Below, in pieces: positions 1 through 5,981 of a stretch of 12,077 nucleotides of DNA. Position numbers and translations under genes: made by a program. Source of the stretch: M3007 sp964589365 (GTDB lineage: Bacteria > Bacteroidota > Bacteroidia > Chitinophagales > Saprospiraceae). The stretch lies in the NCBI GenBank assembly GCA_964589365.1, contig CAZPTQ010000164.1:1-12077 (forward strand). Reading direction: 5' to 3'. Under the pieces are notes generated by a model. It was given only the letters and a program-made list of their open reading frames with translations, did no database searches and was not told the origin of the DNA. Numbering within the stretch: the first letter of the stretch is position 1; the number at the start of each line of letters is the position of its first letter.

Positions 1-1
1 C

Positions 2-38
2 AAAAAAAATGAGGCAGTGCCACCACAGCACTACCTCA
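2..38 (-). terminator. Intrinsic terminator on the minus strand
   Basis: An inverted repeat TGAGGCAGTGC / GCACTACCTCA (10-20 with 28-38) forms a stem of five, one mismatch and five pairs around a 7-base loop. It is preceded on the plus strand by eight As (2-9). Read on the minus strand this is a hairpin followed by eight Us, the classic intrinsic terminator form. There is no T-run on the plus side, so it should act only on leftward transcription. No minus-strand gene is visible between it and the plus-strand gene starting at 293, so what it terminates is unclear. Confidence 0.55.
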
Positions 39-90
39 GCCCTAACCAAATAAAACCAAATTATTTTTTCGAAGGAATCTTTTTGTGTCC

Positions 91-123
91 CAAAGATAAA
101 TCTGCTTTGTGTCAATTTTACAA
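91..123 (-). promoter_or_regulatory. Possible Bacteroidota-type promoter facing left
   Basis: On the minus strand 98-91 reads TATCTTTG, an exact match to the Bacteroidota -7 consensus TAnnTTTG. A TTG at 123-121 lies 22 bases upstream, within the usual distance of the -33 element. Transcription would begin near 84 and run toward the terminator at 38-2. The region is AT-rich, so a chance match is possible. Confidence 0.35.
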
Positions 124-292
124 CAAGCAGGAATTTTTTTAAAAAAAGTTTTAAGATCACACCCTTCAAACCATTATTGAATCAAATGCTTAATTTAACT
201 CGATTCTGAAATGTTAAGCAATGCCAGAATCAAGTTTTAAATAAATTGATTATTGCCATTGATTTTAGAACATAATTTTATTTTTTGTCAAT

Positions 293-1711
293 ATGAAAAA
301 TCGCTGGTCGAAACATCTCTTTTGGGCAACTGCGTCCCTTACCCTTTATTTCATTTTTACACTAAGCTCCAGCGCCTCCGCGCAAACCAAAGAACATGAA
401 GCTGATGCCACATTCATTGACCGAATCTACGACCAAAGCCTTACCGATGGTCGCTGCTACCCTTGGCTCGAACACCTCAGCCTCCAAATTGGTCACCGGC
501 TGAGCGGAAGTCCTAGTGCTGCAAAAGCGGTAAACTGGACAAAAAGTATGCTCGACACCCTTGGTTTGGATTCCGTGTGGCTACAACCCTGCATAGTGCC
601 CCATTGGGTGCGCGGCGAAGCAGCACAAGTGCGTGTAATCGGTTCGAAGAAGGGCGTGTTTCCACTGGCCGCACTCGCGCTGGGAGGCTCGGTAAGTGGC
701 AAATTACAGGCCGAAGTGGTAGAAGTAGACACTTGGGAGCAACTCGACCAACTCGGCGAAGCGGGAAAACTCAAAGACAAAATCGCTTTTTACAACCGCC
801 CAATGGACGCAACGAAAATCCGAACTTTTGAAGCCTACGGTGGCTGCGTGGATCAGCGCGTGGGTGGCGCTTCGAAGGCATCCAAATACGGCGCAGTGGC
901 CGTGCTTGTGCGGTCAATGACCCTGCGGCTCGACGATTTCCCGCATACAGGTACTATGCACTACGATTCAGCCTATTCGCTTATCCCGGCAGCAGCCATC
1001 AGTACCATTGCTGCCGAAGCACTCAGCCAAACCCTGCGTGAAGAAGGTCGCGCCGTAGTTTCCATCCAATTGAATTGCAAGACTTTGCCCGATGTGCCCT
1101 CTTTCAACGTCATCGGAGAAATACGCGGAACAGAACGCCCCAACGACATCATTTTGGTGGGCGGACACCTGGACAGCTGGGATGTGGGCCACGGCGCACA
1201 CGACGACGGTGCCGGTGTGGTGCAGAGCATGGACGTGCTGCGGATGCTCAAAACCCTTGGCTATCGTCCGCGCCATACCATTCGCTGTGTGTTGTTTATG
1301 AACGAAGAAAATGGCTTACGCGGTGGAAAGGCTTATGCTAAAGAAGCCGAGCGCAAAGGCGAGTTCCCACTCGCTTCGATCGAAAGCGATGCGGGCGGCT
1401 TCACTCCGCGCGGCTTTTCATTCGATGGAGAGGAATCTGTTTTTGGGAAGTTTTTTGAAAAATTAACTACGTTTGAATCGCATTTTGCACCCTACGACTT
1501 GAAATTCAGGAAAGGCGGGTCTGGCGCGGACATCAGCCCGCTCAAAGGCATGAAAGGGTTGCTGAGCGGCTACTCGCCTGATTCACAACGTTATTTCGAC
1601 TACCACCATGCCGAATCAGATACTTTCGACAAGGTAAACAAACGCGAACTCGAACTCGGCACGGCTAGTATGGCCGCCTTGGTGTATTTGATTGATAAAT
1701 ATGGTCTGTGA
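293..1711 (+). CDS. Secreted M28-family zinc peptidase (carboxypeptidase Q-like)
   Basis: This encodes a 472-residue exported metallopeptidase, most like the M28 carboxypeptidase Q / PGCP-type aminopeptidases that remove residues from peptides outside the cytoplasm. Residues 1-30 are a signal peptide ending near ASA-QTK. A protease-associated-like insert occupies roughly 110-250. The di-zinc catalytic set is complete: H292 and D294 in GGHLDSWD, D304 as bridging ligand in AHDDGAG, E338-E339 in MNEENG (general base and zinc ligand), D366 in ESDAGG, and H439 in YHHAESDTFD. The length suits the family. The ATG at 293 was chosen because the signal sequence follows it directly. A near-match to the -7 box (TATTTTTTG) lies just before the start. 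The gene stands alone, followed by a palindromic repeat and an assembly gap. Family assignment is firm; natural substrate and exact specificity are unknown. Confidence 0.9.
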   Translation: MKNRWSKHLFWATASLTLYFIFTLSSSASAQTKEHEADATFIDRIYDQSLTDGRCYPWLEHLSLQIGHRLSGSPSAAKAVNWTKSMLDTLGLDSVWLQPCIVPHWVRGEAAQVRVIGSKKGVFPLAALALGGSVSGKLQAEVVEVDTWEQLDQLGEAGKLKDKIAFYNRPMDATKIRTFEAYGGCVDQRVGGASKASKYGAVAVLVRSMTLRLDDFPHTGTMHYDSAYSLIPAAAISTIAAEALSQTLREEGRAVVSIQLNCKTLPDVPSFNVIGEIRGTERPNDIILVGGHLDSWDVGHGAHDDGAGVVQSMDVLRMLKTLGYRPRHTIRCVLFMNEENGLRGGKAYAKEAERKGEFPLASIESDAGGFTPRGFSFDGEESVFGKFFEKLTTFESHFAPYDLKFRKGGSGADISPLKGMKGLLSGYSPDSQRYFDYHHAESDTFDKVNKRELELGTASMAALVYLIDKYGL

Positions 1712-1717
1712 TGCCCC

Positions 1718-1887
1718 GAACACAGATGACACGGATTNNNNNNNNNNNNNNNNNNNNNNNNNNNNNNNNNNNNNNNNNNNNNNNNNNNNNNNNNNNNNNN
1801 NNNNNNNNNNNNNNNNNNNNNNNNNNNNNNNNNNNNNGACACGGATTTTATGGATAAATCCGTGTCTAATCCGTGTCATCTGTGTTC
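1718..1887. repeat. Palindromic repeat, CACGGAT word family (copy 1), interrupted by the gap
   Basis: The 20 bases at 1718-1737 are the exact reverse complement of 1868-1887. Inside them, GACACGGATT (1838-1847) pairs with AATCCGTGTC (1857-1866) across a 9-base loop. Each arm is built from a repeated CACrGAT word. The element lies between the stop of the M28 peptidase and the start of the response regulator. A second copy lies at 11141-11228. There is no U-run beside the stem, so it is not a standard intrinsic terminator. Confidence 0.85.
1738..1837. other. Assembly gap of 100 Ns
   Basis: Exactly 100 Ns, a usual placeholder length for a gap of unknown size. It falls inside the left arm of the palindromic repeat, and both edges carry the same ten bases GACACGGATT (1728-1737 and 1838-1847). 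No gene is interrupted: the peptidase stops at 1711 and the response regulator starts at 1908. Any reading frame drawn across the gap is artificial. Confidence 0.97.
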
Positions 1888-1907
1888 CATTTTACTATCC
1901 TAAATCT

Positions 1908-2564
1908 ATGCTAAAAATCGCACTTTCTGACGATCAAGAACTTTTCATCGAAAGTCTTTGCGCCCTTTTTGCCAATACTGCTGGCGAAATAGAAGTCATC
2001 TGGACAGCGCGGAGCGGTGAAGAAACCCTCGAAAAGGTGCGCCAGCAAAGACCCGATGTGTTGGTGCTCGACTATTTTTTCAAGGGGAAAACCCTCGACG
2101 GTGGCGAAACCTGCCGATTGCTCCTGGAGGAATTCACCGATCTTGGCGTGTTGCTGCTCAGCGTCAGTTGCGAAATGACCGTTATCCGCGATGCGCTGTT
2201 AAAAGGTGCGCGGGGTTACGCCTCTAAAGACATTAGCAAAGGCGAACTCCTGCGAGGTATCCGTGCCGTAGCGCAGGGGGAGTATTTTCTGGACCAAACC
2301 TCTATGAAAGAGACTATCCAATTCATTACCTCCGCGCAGCCGCAGTTGCAGCCCAAGCCCCCAAAATCGCTGCTTACGCCCCGCGAACTCGATGTTGCAC
2401 TGCCCTACACAAAGGGAAAATCCGTGCGCGAAATTGCAGAATCACTCTTCATCAGCGAAGACACGGTGGAAAGCCACATCAAGAATATCCGCTCTAAAAC
2501 CGGTGCGACCAGTCGCTACGAAGCGGGTGAATGGCTCAAAAAAAATGATCTTTGGGTTGATTAG
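1908..2564 (+). CDS. NarL/LuxR-type response regulator
   Basis: This is a 218-residue two-component response regulator that would bind DNA after phosphorylation by a histidine kinase. Residues 1-120 are a receiver domain: acidic pair D8-D9, phosphoacceptor D55 in VLVLDYFF, a Ser near 85-87 in LLLSVS, and conserved K107 in GYASKD. Residues 154-205 are a LuxR-type helix-turn-helix with the LTPRE and SVREIAESLFISEDTVESH features. The ATG at 1908 is chosen because MLKIALSDDQ begins the receiver fold; an earlier in-frame start would read through the Ns and repeat, and is rejected. No histidine kinase is nearby, so it is an orphan here. The hydrolase starts 73 bases downstream with a heptamer palindrome between. 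Function is secure at family level; target genes are unknown. Confidence 0.93.
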   Translation: MLKIALSDDQELFIESLCALFANTAGEIEVIWTARSGEETLEKVRQQRPDVLVLDYFFKGKTLDGGETCRLLLEEFTDLGVLLLSVSCEMTVIRDALLKGARGYASKDISKGELLRGIRAVAQGEYFLDQTSMKETIQFITSAQPQLQPKPPKSLLTPRELDVALPYTKGKSVREIAESLFISEDTVESHIKNIRSKTGATSRYEAGEWLKKNDLWVD

Positions 2565-2571
2565 AACACAA

Positions 2572-2634
2572 AGTTTCAAGTGGCAAGTTGGACCAACCTT
2601 GAGTCTTGCCACTTGTAACTCCCAACTTGAAACT
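2572..2634. repeat. Heptamer-word palindrome between response regulator and hydrolase
   Basis: The outer arms AGTTTCAAGT (2572-2581) and ACTTGAAACT (2625-2634) are exact reverse complements. CAAGTGGCAAG (2577-2587) also pairs exactly with CTTGCCACTTG (2605-2615), so two alternative folds exist. The right half is a 7-base tandem: CTTGCCA, CTTGTAA, CTCCCAA, CTTGAAA (from 2605); the left half carries TTTCAAG and TGGCAAG in the same phase. It ends three bases before the ATG of the hydrolase. Confidence 0.75.
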
Positions 2635-2637
2635 AGC

Positions 2638-3312
2638 ATGACTATTCTCTTACACGGCGCATTGGGCAGCGCAGCACAATTGGAGGCTTTACAGGCACAA
2701 ATGCCTGAAAGTCAAGATTCATTTGCCCTTAATTTTCCAGGCCACGGAGGGGCTTCAAACACGGAACCATTTTCCATGCGGCTTTTTGCAGACGCTGTTT
2801 TGAATTTTTTAGATGAAAAGAACGCAGCGCAAACCGACATTTTTGGCTACTCCATGGGAGGCTATGTCGCGCTTTGGCTCGCCTGGAAGCACCCGGAACG
2901 GGTGCGCAGCGTGACGACCTACGGCACCAAACTTGAATGGAACCCCGAAGTGGCCGCTGGCATGAGCCGGATGTTCGACCCCGAAAAAATCGAAGCAAAA
3001 GCGCCACAACTCGCTGAAACCCTTGCCCAAACGCATGGTGCTGTACATTGGAAAACACTCTGTCAAAACACGGCAAGGTTCCTCCACGATTTAGGCAATG
3101 GTCTTGGACTGTCACCTGAAGCTTTTGGCGAAATCAAATGCCCCGTTTCCATCGGTTTGGGTGAATTGGATAATGTAGTCACGGAAGCAGAAAGCCGTCA
3201 TGTAGCTGAGGCCATCCCGCAAGGCCGTTTTGAAATTTTACCTGGTGGCAAACACCTTATGGAGCAGCTGGACTCGGCGCAGCTGGCCCGTTTTATTTTT
3301 CAGGATCGGTAG
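2638..3312 (+). CDS. Alpha/beta hydrolase
   Basis: A 224-residue cytoplasmic alpha/beta-hydrolase-fold protein of the small MenH/BioH-like size class. It has the oxyanion HG motif (H6-G7 in LLHGALGS), NFPGHGGA at 33-40, the nucleophile elbow GYSMGG with S72, a cap-like helical region around 100-160, the acid D178 in GELDNVV, and the catalytic H206 in GGKHLME. The triad is therefore complete and it should be an active esterase, thioesterase or C-C hydrolase; the substrate cannot be told. The ATG at 2638 is chosen because MTILLHG starts the first core strand; the frame is open further upstream, but that part overlaps the response-regulator gene in another frame. It may be co-transcribed with the regulator. 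It has no signal peptide. Confidence 0.88.
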   Translation: MTILLHGALGSAAQLEALQAQMPESQDSFALNFPGHGGASNTEPFSMRLFADAVLNFLDEKNAAQTDIFGYSMGGYVALWLAWKHPERVRSVTTYGTKLEWNPEVAAGMSRMFDPEKIEAKAPQLAETLAQTHGAVHWKTLCQNTARFLHDLGNGLGLSPEAFGEIKCPVSIGLGELDNVVTEAESRHVAEAIPQGRFEILPGGKHLMEQLDSAQLARFIFQDR

Positions 3313-3381
3313 TTTTGTGTTTAAAATGGCAGAGCTCGGAGGTTTATAAAACCTCCGAGCTCTGCCATTTCAAACACAAAA
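3313..3381. repeat. Near-perfect 33-bp-arm palindrome between convergent genes
   Basis: Positions 3313-3345 and 3349-3381 are reverse complements except at one position (3323 against 3371), with only a 3-base loop (ATA, 3346-3348). The core is GGCAGAGCTCGGAGGTTT. It starts immediately after the stop codon of the hydrolase. Neither side carries a proper U-run directly after the stem, so it does not look like an ordinary terminator, although it could still stop or stabilise transcripts. It is not built from a tandem word, unlike the other palindromes here. Confidence 0.85.
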
Positions 3382-3406
3382 AAGGAGAAGCCTTGCGACC
3401 TCTCCT
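3378..3406 (-). terminator. Intrinsic terminator of the fasciclin gene
   Basis: On the minus strand AGGAGAGG (3406-3399) pairs with CTTCTCCT (3390-3383), with one G-U pair and an 8-base loop, followed by a run of six Us (3383-3378). It begins about 40 bases after the stop codon of the fasciclin gene. Its U-run overlaps the edge of the long palindrome at 3313-3381. Confidence 0.7.
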
Positions 3407-3446
3407 CAGGAGCGTGTTAATTGGTTTTTGAGATTGGAAGGGATCT

Positions 3447-4004
3447 TTACTTCGGCAATAACACGGCATCAATGGAGTGGATCACACCGTTTGATTGGTA
3501 CACATCGTAAGTGCTGATATTGGCTGTGTTGCCGCTTTCATCTTTTACTACAATGTTTCTTGGGCCGTTCATCTTGAAGGTAAGCGTGTTGCCACTAACC
3601 GTTTTCATGGTGTTTTGGCCTTTTTTCAACATCGCGGAGAGGGCCTTAAAATCATACTGGCCAGACAGAACGTGGTAGGTCAGCACTTTGCTGAGGGTGG
3701 CCTTGTTTTCAGGTTTCAAAAGGGTTTCAACCGTGCCGGCAGGCAAGTTTTCAAAGGCGTCGTTGACAGGTGCAAATACCGTGAAGGGGCCTTTGCTTTG
3801 TAAGGTCTCCACCAACCCAGCGGCTTTAACAGCGGCCACCAGCGTAGTGTGGGCTTTGGAGTTTACCGCGTTTTCAACGATATTCTTTACTGGGAACATA
3901 GCCTCACCACCCACTTGGACGGTTTTTTGAGATTGGGCATTTGCCGAAAGGGCTGCGAACGTGATGGCAAGCAGAAGGCTTGCGCTTTTGAGAAGCGATT
4001 TCAT
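3447..4004 (-). CDS. Secreted fasciclin (FAS1) domain protein
   Basis: This encodes a 185-residue exported protein with one FAS1 domain, a fold linked to adhesion and matrix binding. Residues 1-23 are a signal peptide ending at ANA-Q. The FAS1 domain spans about 38-184: first conserved block in GPFTVFAPVNDAFENLP (72-88), the YH motif in LTYHVL (108-113), and the second conserved block in SNGVIHSIDAVLLPK (171-185). The internal ATG at 4004 is preferred over the one at 4055 because it places a normal signal peptide at the N-terminus; the upstream 17 residues look like leader sequence. The mature protein is essentially the domain alone, so it is probably free in the periplasm or released. It converges with the hydrolase and has its own terminator. 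The ligand is unknown. Confidence 0.92.
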   Translation of the reverse strand: MKSLLKSASLLLAITFAALSANAQSQKTVQVGGEAMFPVKNIVENAVNSKAHTTLVAAVKAAGLVETLQSKGPFTVFAPVNDAFENLPAGTVETLLKPENKATLSKVLTYHVLSGQYDFKALSAMLKKGQNTMKTVSGNTLTFKMNGPRNIVVKDESGNTANISTYDVYQSNGVIHSIDAVLLPK

Positions 4005-4130
4005 GTTTGTGCTAAAAATGTTTGGTGAAAATGTATTTGTGTGTAACAACTTCATTTACGGACGAAGCGGGGTTTTCAGTTTTTGGTTTGCTACATTTTT
4101 TGTGGAAATTTTATAACCGCGAAGTTTTTT

Positions 4131-4204
4131 GCCACGAATTGCACGAATTTTCACTAATTCAGGCTTGCCGATATCTAATTCGTGTAAATTAGTGTAATTC
4201 GTGG
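4131..4204. repeat. Imperfect palindrome of CACGAATT words
   Basis: The left arm (4131-4160) reads as three CAC[GT]AATT words starting 9 and 10 bases apart. The right arm (to 4204) is its imperfect reverse complement with the same 9/10 spacing; the outer ten bases GCCACGAATT / AATTCGTGGC match exactly. It sits in the space between the divergent fasciclin and sigma-factor genes. A 63-codon minus-strand frame crosses it (4056-4247) but looks like a by-product of the repeat. The layout resembles the CACGGAT elements at 1718-1887 and 11141-11228. Confidence 0.75.
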
Positions 4205-4225
4205 CTGTCCTGTAACCAGTTTTAT

Positions 4226-4233
4226 TATTTTTG
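4226..4233 (+). promoter_or_regulatory. Probable -7 box for the sigma-factor operon
   Basis: TATTTTTG matches TAnnTTTG exactly and lies 56 bases before the ATG of the ECF sigma gene, giving a predicted leader of about 50 bases. No clear TTTG -33 box is seen about 20 bases upstream, where the end of the CACGAATT palindrome lies. The missing -33 could mean a weak promoter or one needing another factor. Confidence 0.45.
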
Positions 4234-4289
4234 TGTCTCGTGGCCAAATGCTTTTTTACAATGCCCGATATTGAGTTGCGGGAATTATT

Positions 4290-4862
4290 ATGAGTGCAGC
4301 CATTTCAGACGAAACGCTCATCCAACAAGCCCTTGCTGGGCGACAGACGGCTTTTGCCGCGCTGGTGAACCGCTATGAACGCTATGCTTTCACGCTGGCA
4401 TTTCGCATGGTGAAAAACCGCGAAGACGCGAACGAAGTAGCACAAGACGCGTTTCTGCGAGCATTTCGCTACCTGCCCGATTTTCGGGGCGAGGCGAAAT
4501 TTTCGACTTGGCTTTACAAAATAGTGTATTCGACTTCGCTCAATTTTTTGCGCAAACAAAACCCTGATATCCAATCACTTGACGATGAAAAGCACCCAGT
4601 TCGACTCGCAGACGAGGGTTCGCCCGACGCCTCCCACGCGATGGAACAAAACGACCGCAATGCCGCGCTCCAAAGCGCCATCGCTCAGCTTTCATCTGAT
4701 GATGGAGTCATCATAACCTTGTTTTACCTTTACGAACACACGCTCGACGAAATTTGCCAAATCACCAACCTCACCATGACCAATGCAAAGACAAAACTTT
4801 GCCGTGCCCGCCAACGTTTAAAGGCGATTGTGGAAAGTAAATTTGCAACGGAGTTGATCTGA
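4290..4862 (+). CDS. ECF-type RNA polymerase sigma-70 factor
   Basis: A 190-residue extracytoplasmic-function sigma factor that would direct RNA polymerase to a stress or envelope regulon. Region 2 spans about 22-90, with DANEVAQDAFLRAFRYL and FRGEAKFSTWLYKIVYS typical of core binding and -10 recognition. Region 4 spans about 124-180, with the -35 helix-turn-helix in TLDEICQITNLTMTNAKTKL (151-170). There is no region 1 or 3, as expected for this class. The ATG at 4290 gives the usual length. The next gene starts 20 bases downstream and encodes a membrane protein that is its likely anti-sigma partner. An exact TAnnTTTG box lies upstream. The signal it answers to is not shown by the sequence. 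Confidence 0.95.
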   Translation: MSAAISDETLIQQALAGRQTAFAALVNRYERYAFTLAFRMVKNREDANEVAQDAFLRAFRYLPDFRGEAKFSTWLYKIVYSTSLNFLRKQNPDIQSLDDEKHPVRLADEGSPDASHAMEQNDRNAALQSAIAQLSSDDGVIITLFYLYEHTLDEICQITNLTMTNAKTKLCRARQRLKAIVESKFATELI

Positions 4863-4882
4863 ACCACGAACTTTCTGAGACT

Positions 4883-5419
4883 ATGGAACATAAATTCTTG
4901 CTCACTGACGCCATGCTTTGGGACTACGCAGACGGATTCCTCGACGGGGATGAAAAACTGCGCGTAGACGCTTATCTGCGCCAACACCCTGAACAACAGG
5001 CTCGTTTAGACGCAATCATGTCTGAAAAACGAGCCTTTACAGCTTTGCCTTTGGAAAAGCCCAACACCGGTTTTGCCCAAGAGATCATGTCCGCTTGGGC
5101 TGCCGAACAAGTGCCTTCAAAAGCCGCTGCGCCCGTCAAAACCAAGGGGCGCGACTGGATACTCTGGGCCATAACAGTGGCATTCGTGCTGATGATAGCA
5201 GTGCCATTTTTGCTCTCTCCTGCAGCCGCTACTTCTGAATTGCTATTACAAATCCCAGCGGAATATATACCGCAGTTTCAAGTGCCAACATTTGACTGGG
5301 CTGGCTTTTTCGGTAGCGCATTGCTGCGAAATACCGTGCTGCTCACGATGGCATTTATGGGCTTGAAACTTGTGGACAAATATTTGCAGGTTAGGAACAT
5401 GCGCCTTTCGGGGCATTAA
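4883..5419 (+). CDS. Two-helix membrane protein, likely anti-sigma factor
   Basis: A 178-residue protein with no recognised enzymatic motif. Its acidic N-terminal part (1-90), with LWDYADGFLDGDEKLRVDAY and HPEQQARLDAI, resembles the N-terminal helical domain of membrane anti-sigma factors (levels of the form LxdYldGeLd...). It lacks the His/Cys zinc motif of the ZAS type. Two hydrophobic segments follow, about 92-112 and 140-162, with a short periplasmic stretch between them and a basic C-terminal end. It starts 20 bases after the ECF sigma gene on the same strand, which is the main support for the role: it would hold the sigma factor at the inner membrane. Start chosen at ATG 4883. The role is an inference from position and shape. 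Confidence 0.7.
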   Translation: MEHKFLLTDAMLWDYADGFLDGDEKLRVDAYLRQHPEQQARLDAIMSEKRAFTALPLEKPNTGFAQEIMSAWAAEQVPSKAAAPVKTKGRDWILWAITVAFVLMIAVPFLLSPAAATSELLLQIPAEYIPQFQVPTFDWAGFFGSALLRNTVLLTMAFMGLKLVDKYLQVRNMRLSGH

Positions 5420-5474
5420 TTTTTAATTGAACTGCATCCTGTTTAAAAAGGGAAGTTTGTTTTGGACAACCGAC

Positions 5475-5500
5475 CCTCCTACGCCAAGGCTTCGGCGGGT
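5475..5500. repeat. Possible SYAKASAGK-type dispersed repeat in the leader of the TonB-domain gene
   Basis: This stretch contains CGCCAAGGCTTCGGCG (5482-5497), a near-palindrome with CGCC/GGCG ends. In the frame of the downstream gene it reads PSYAKASAGK. From memory, this peptide and its DNA recur in spurious or extended proteins of many environmental bacterial genomes, which would make it a dispersed short repeat; I could not verify this. It lies just upstream of the preferred ATG at 5504. Confidence 0.4.
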
Positions 5501-5503
5501 AAA

Positions 5504-5953
5504 ATGGCTAAAGAAAAAAAGACCCTCTTCATTCATCAGCCCCACTATAAAGGCGGGCCTAAGGAATTGACCAAATTCATTTATTCCAACTTGCGTTACC
5601 CAAAGGAAGCGTTTGAGGCTGGAGTGGAGGGCACGGTTTATATCGAATACGACATTGACTACCTTGGAAATGTGGTGGCGACCCGAGTGCTGCAAGGCTT
5701 GGGGCACGGGTGTGACGAGGAGGCTTGTCGTGTTGTGCAGTTGATGAAATTCGACGTAGAGCGCAATCGCGGTGTCCATGTCCTTTTCCATCAAAAAGTA
5801 AAAGTTCAGTTCAAAAAACCTAAGCAAATACCACCTCAACAGCCTGTCGCACAACATCAAATGCAAGTAGCATATACTGTTACCCCTGCGGCGACCCCTG
5901 CTCCAGAAGAGAAGCCTGCAGAAGTGACGTACAATTATACCATTCAGCTGTAG
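5504..5953 (+). CDS. TonB C-terminal domain protein without membrane anchor
   Basis: A 149-residue protein whose residues 18-104 match the TonB C-terminal domain: RYPKEAFEAGVEGTVYIEYD, then DYLGNVVATRVLQGLG, then GCDEEACRVVQLMKF and a closing strand HQKVKVQFK. TonB proteins normally have an N-terminal transmembrane helix, a proline-rich spacer and this domain last. Here the helix is missing, the domain comes first, and a Pro/Ala/Gln-rich tail (105-149) follows. The ATG at 5504 is preferred; a TTG at 5462 would add 14 residues from a possible dispersed repeat and no anchor. It follows the sigma/anti-sigma pair by 84 bases on the same strand and may be part of that operon. Without export or anchor it cannot act as a normal energy transducer; its role is unknown. 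Confidence 0.8.
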   Translation: MAKEKKTLFIHQPHYKGGPKELTKFIYSNLRYPKEAFEAGVEGTVYIEYDIDYLGNVVATRVLQGLGHGCDEEACRVVQLMKFDVERNRGVHVLFHQKVKVQFKKPKQIPPQQPVAQHQMQVAYTVTPAATPAPEEKPAEVTYNYTIQL

Positions 5954-5981
5954 GCTTTTTCAAAGCAACCTGGATTTATCC

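Noticed and set aside
202..231. 7-bp stem GATTCTG / CAGAATC in the peptidase leader
   Set aside because: The loop is 16 bases and the region is AT-rich; a riboswitch or operator cannot be supported from this alone.
493..780. Antisense reading frames over the peptidase and pbpC genes
   Set aside because: They lie opposite genes with complete catalytic motifs and have low-quality composition; they are shadows.
1692..1907. Upstream in-frame extension of the response regulator through the N gap
   Set aside because: It reads across 100 Ns and the palindrome; the receiver fold begins cleanly at the ATG at 1908.
3447..4055. Longer fasciclin gene starting at 4055
   Set aside because: The extra 17 residues precede a normal signal peptide starting at 4004 and would block export.
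4056..4247. 63-codon minus-strand frame ahead of the fasciclin gene
   Set aside because: It spans the CACGAATT palindrome and its codons are explained by the repeat words; no start context or domain supports it.
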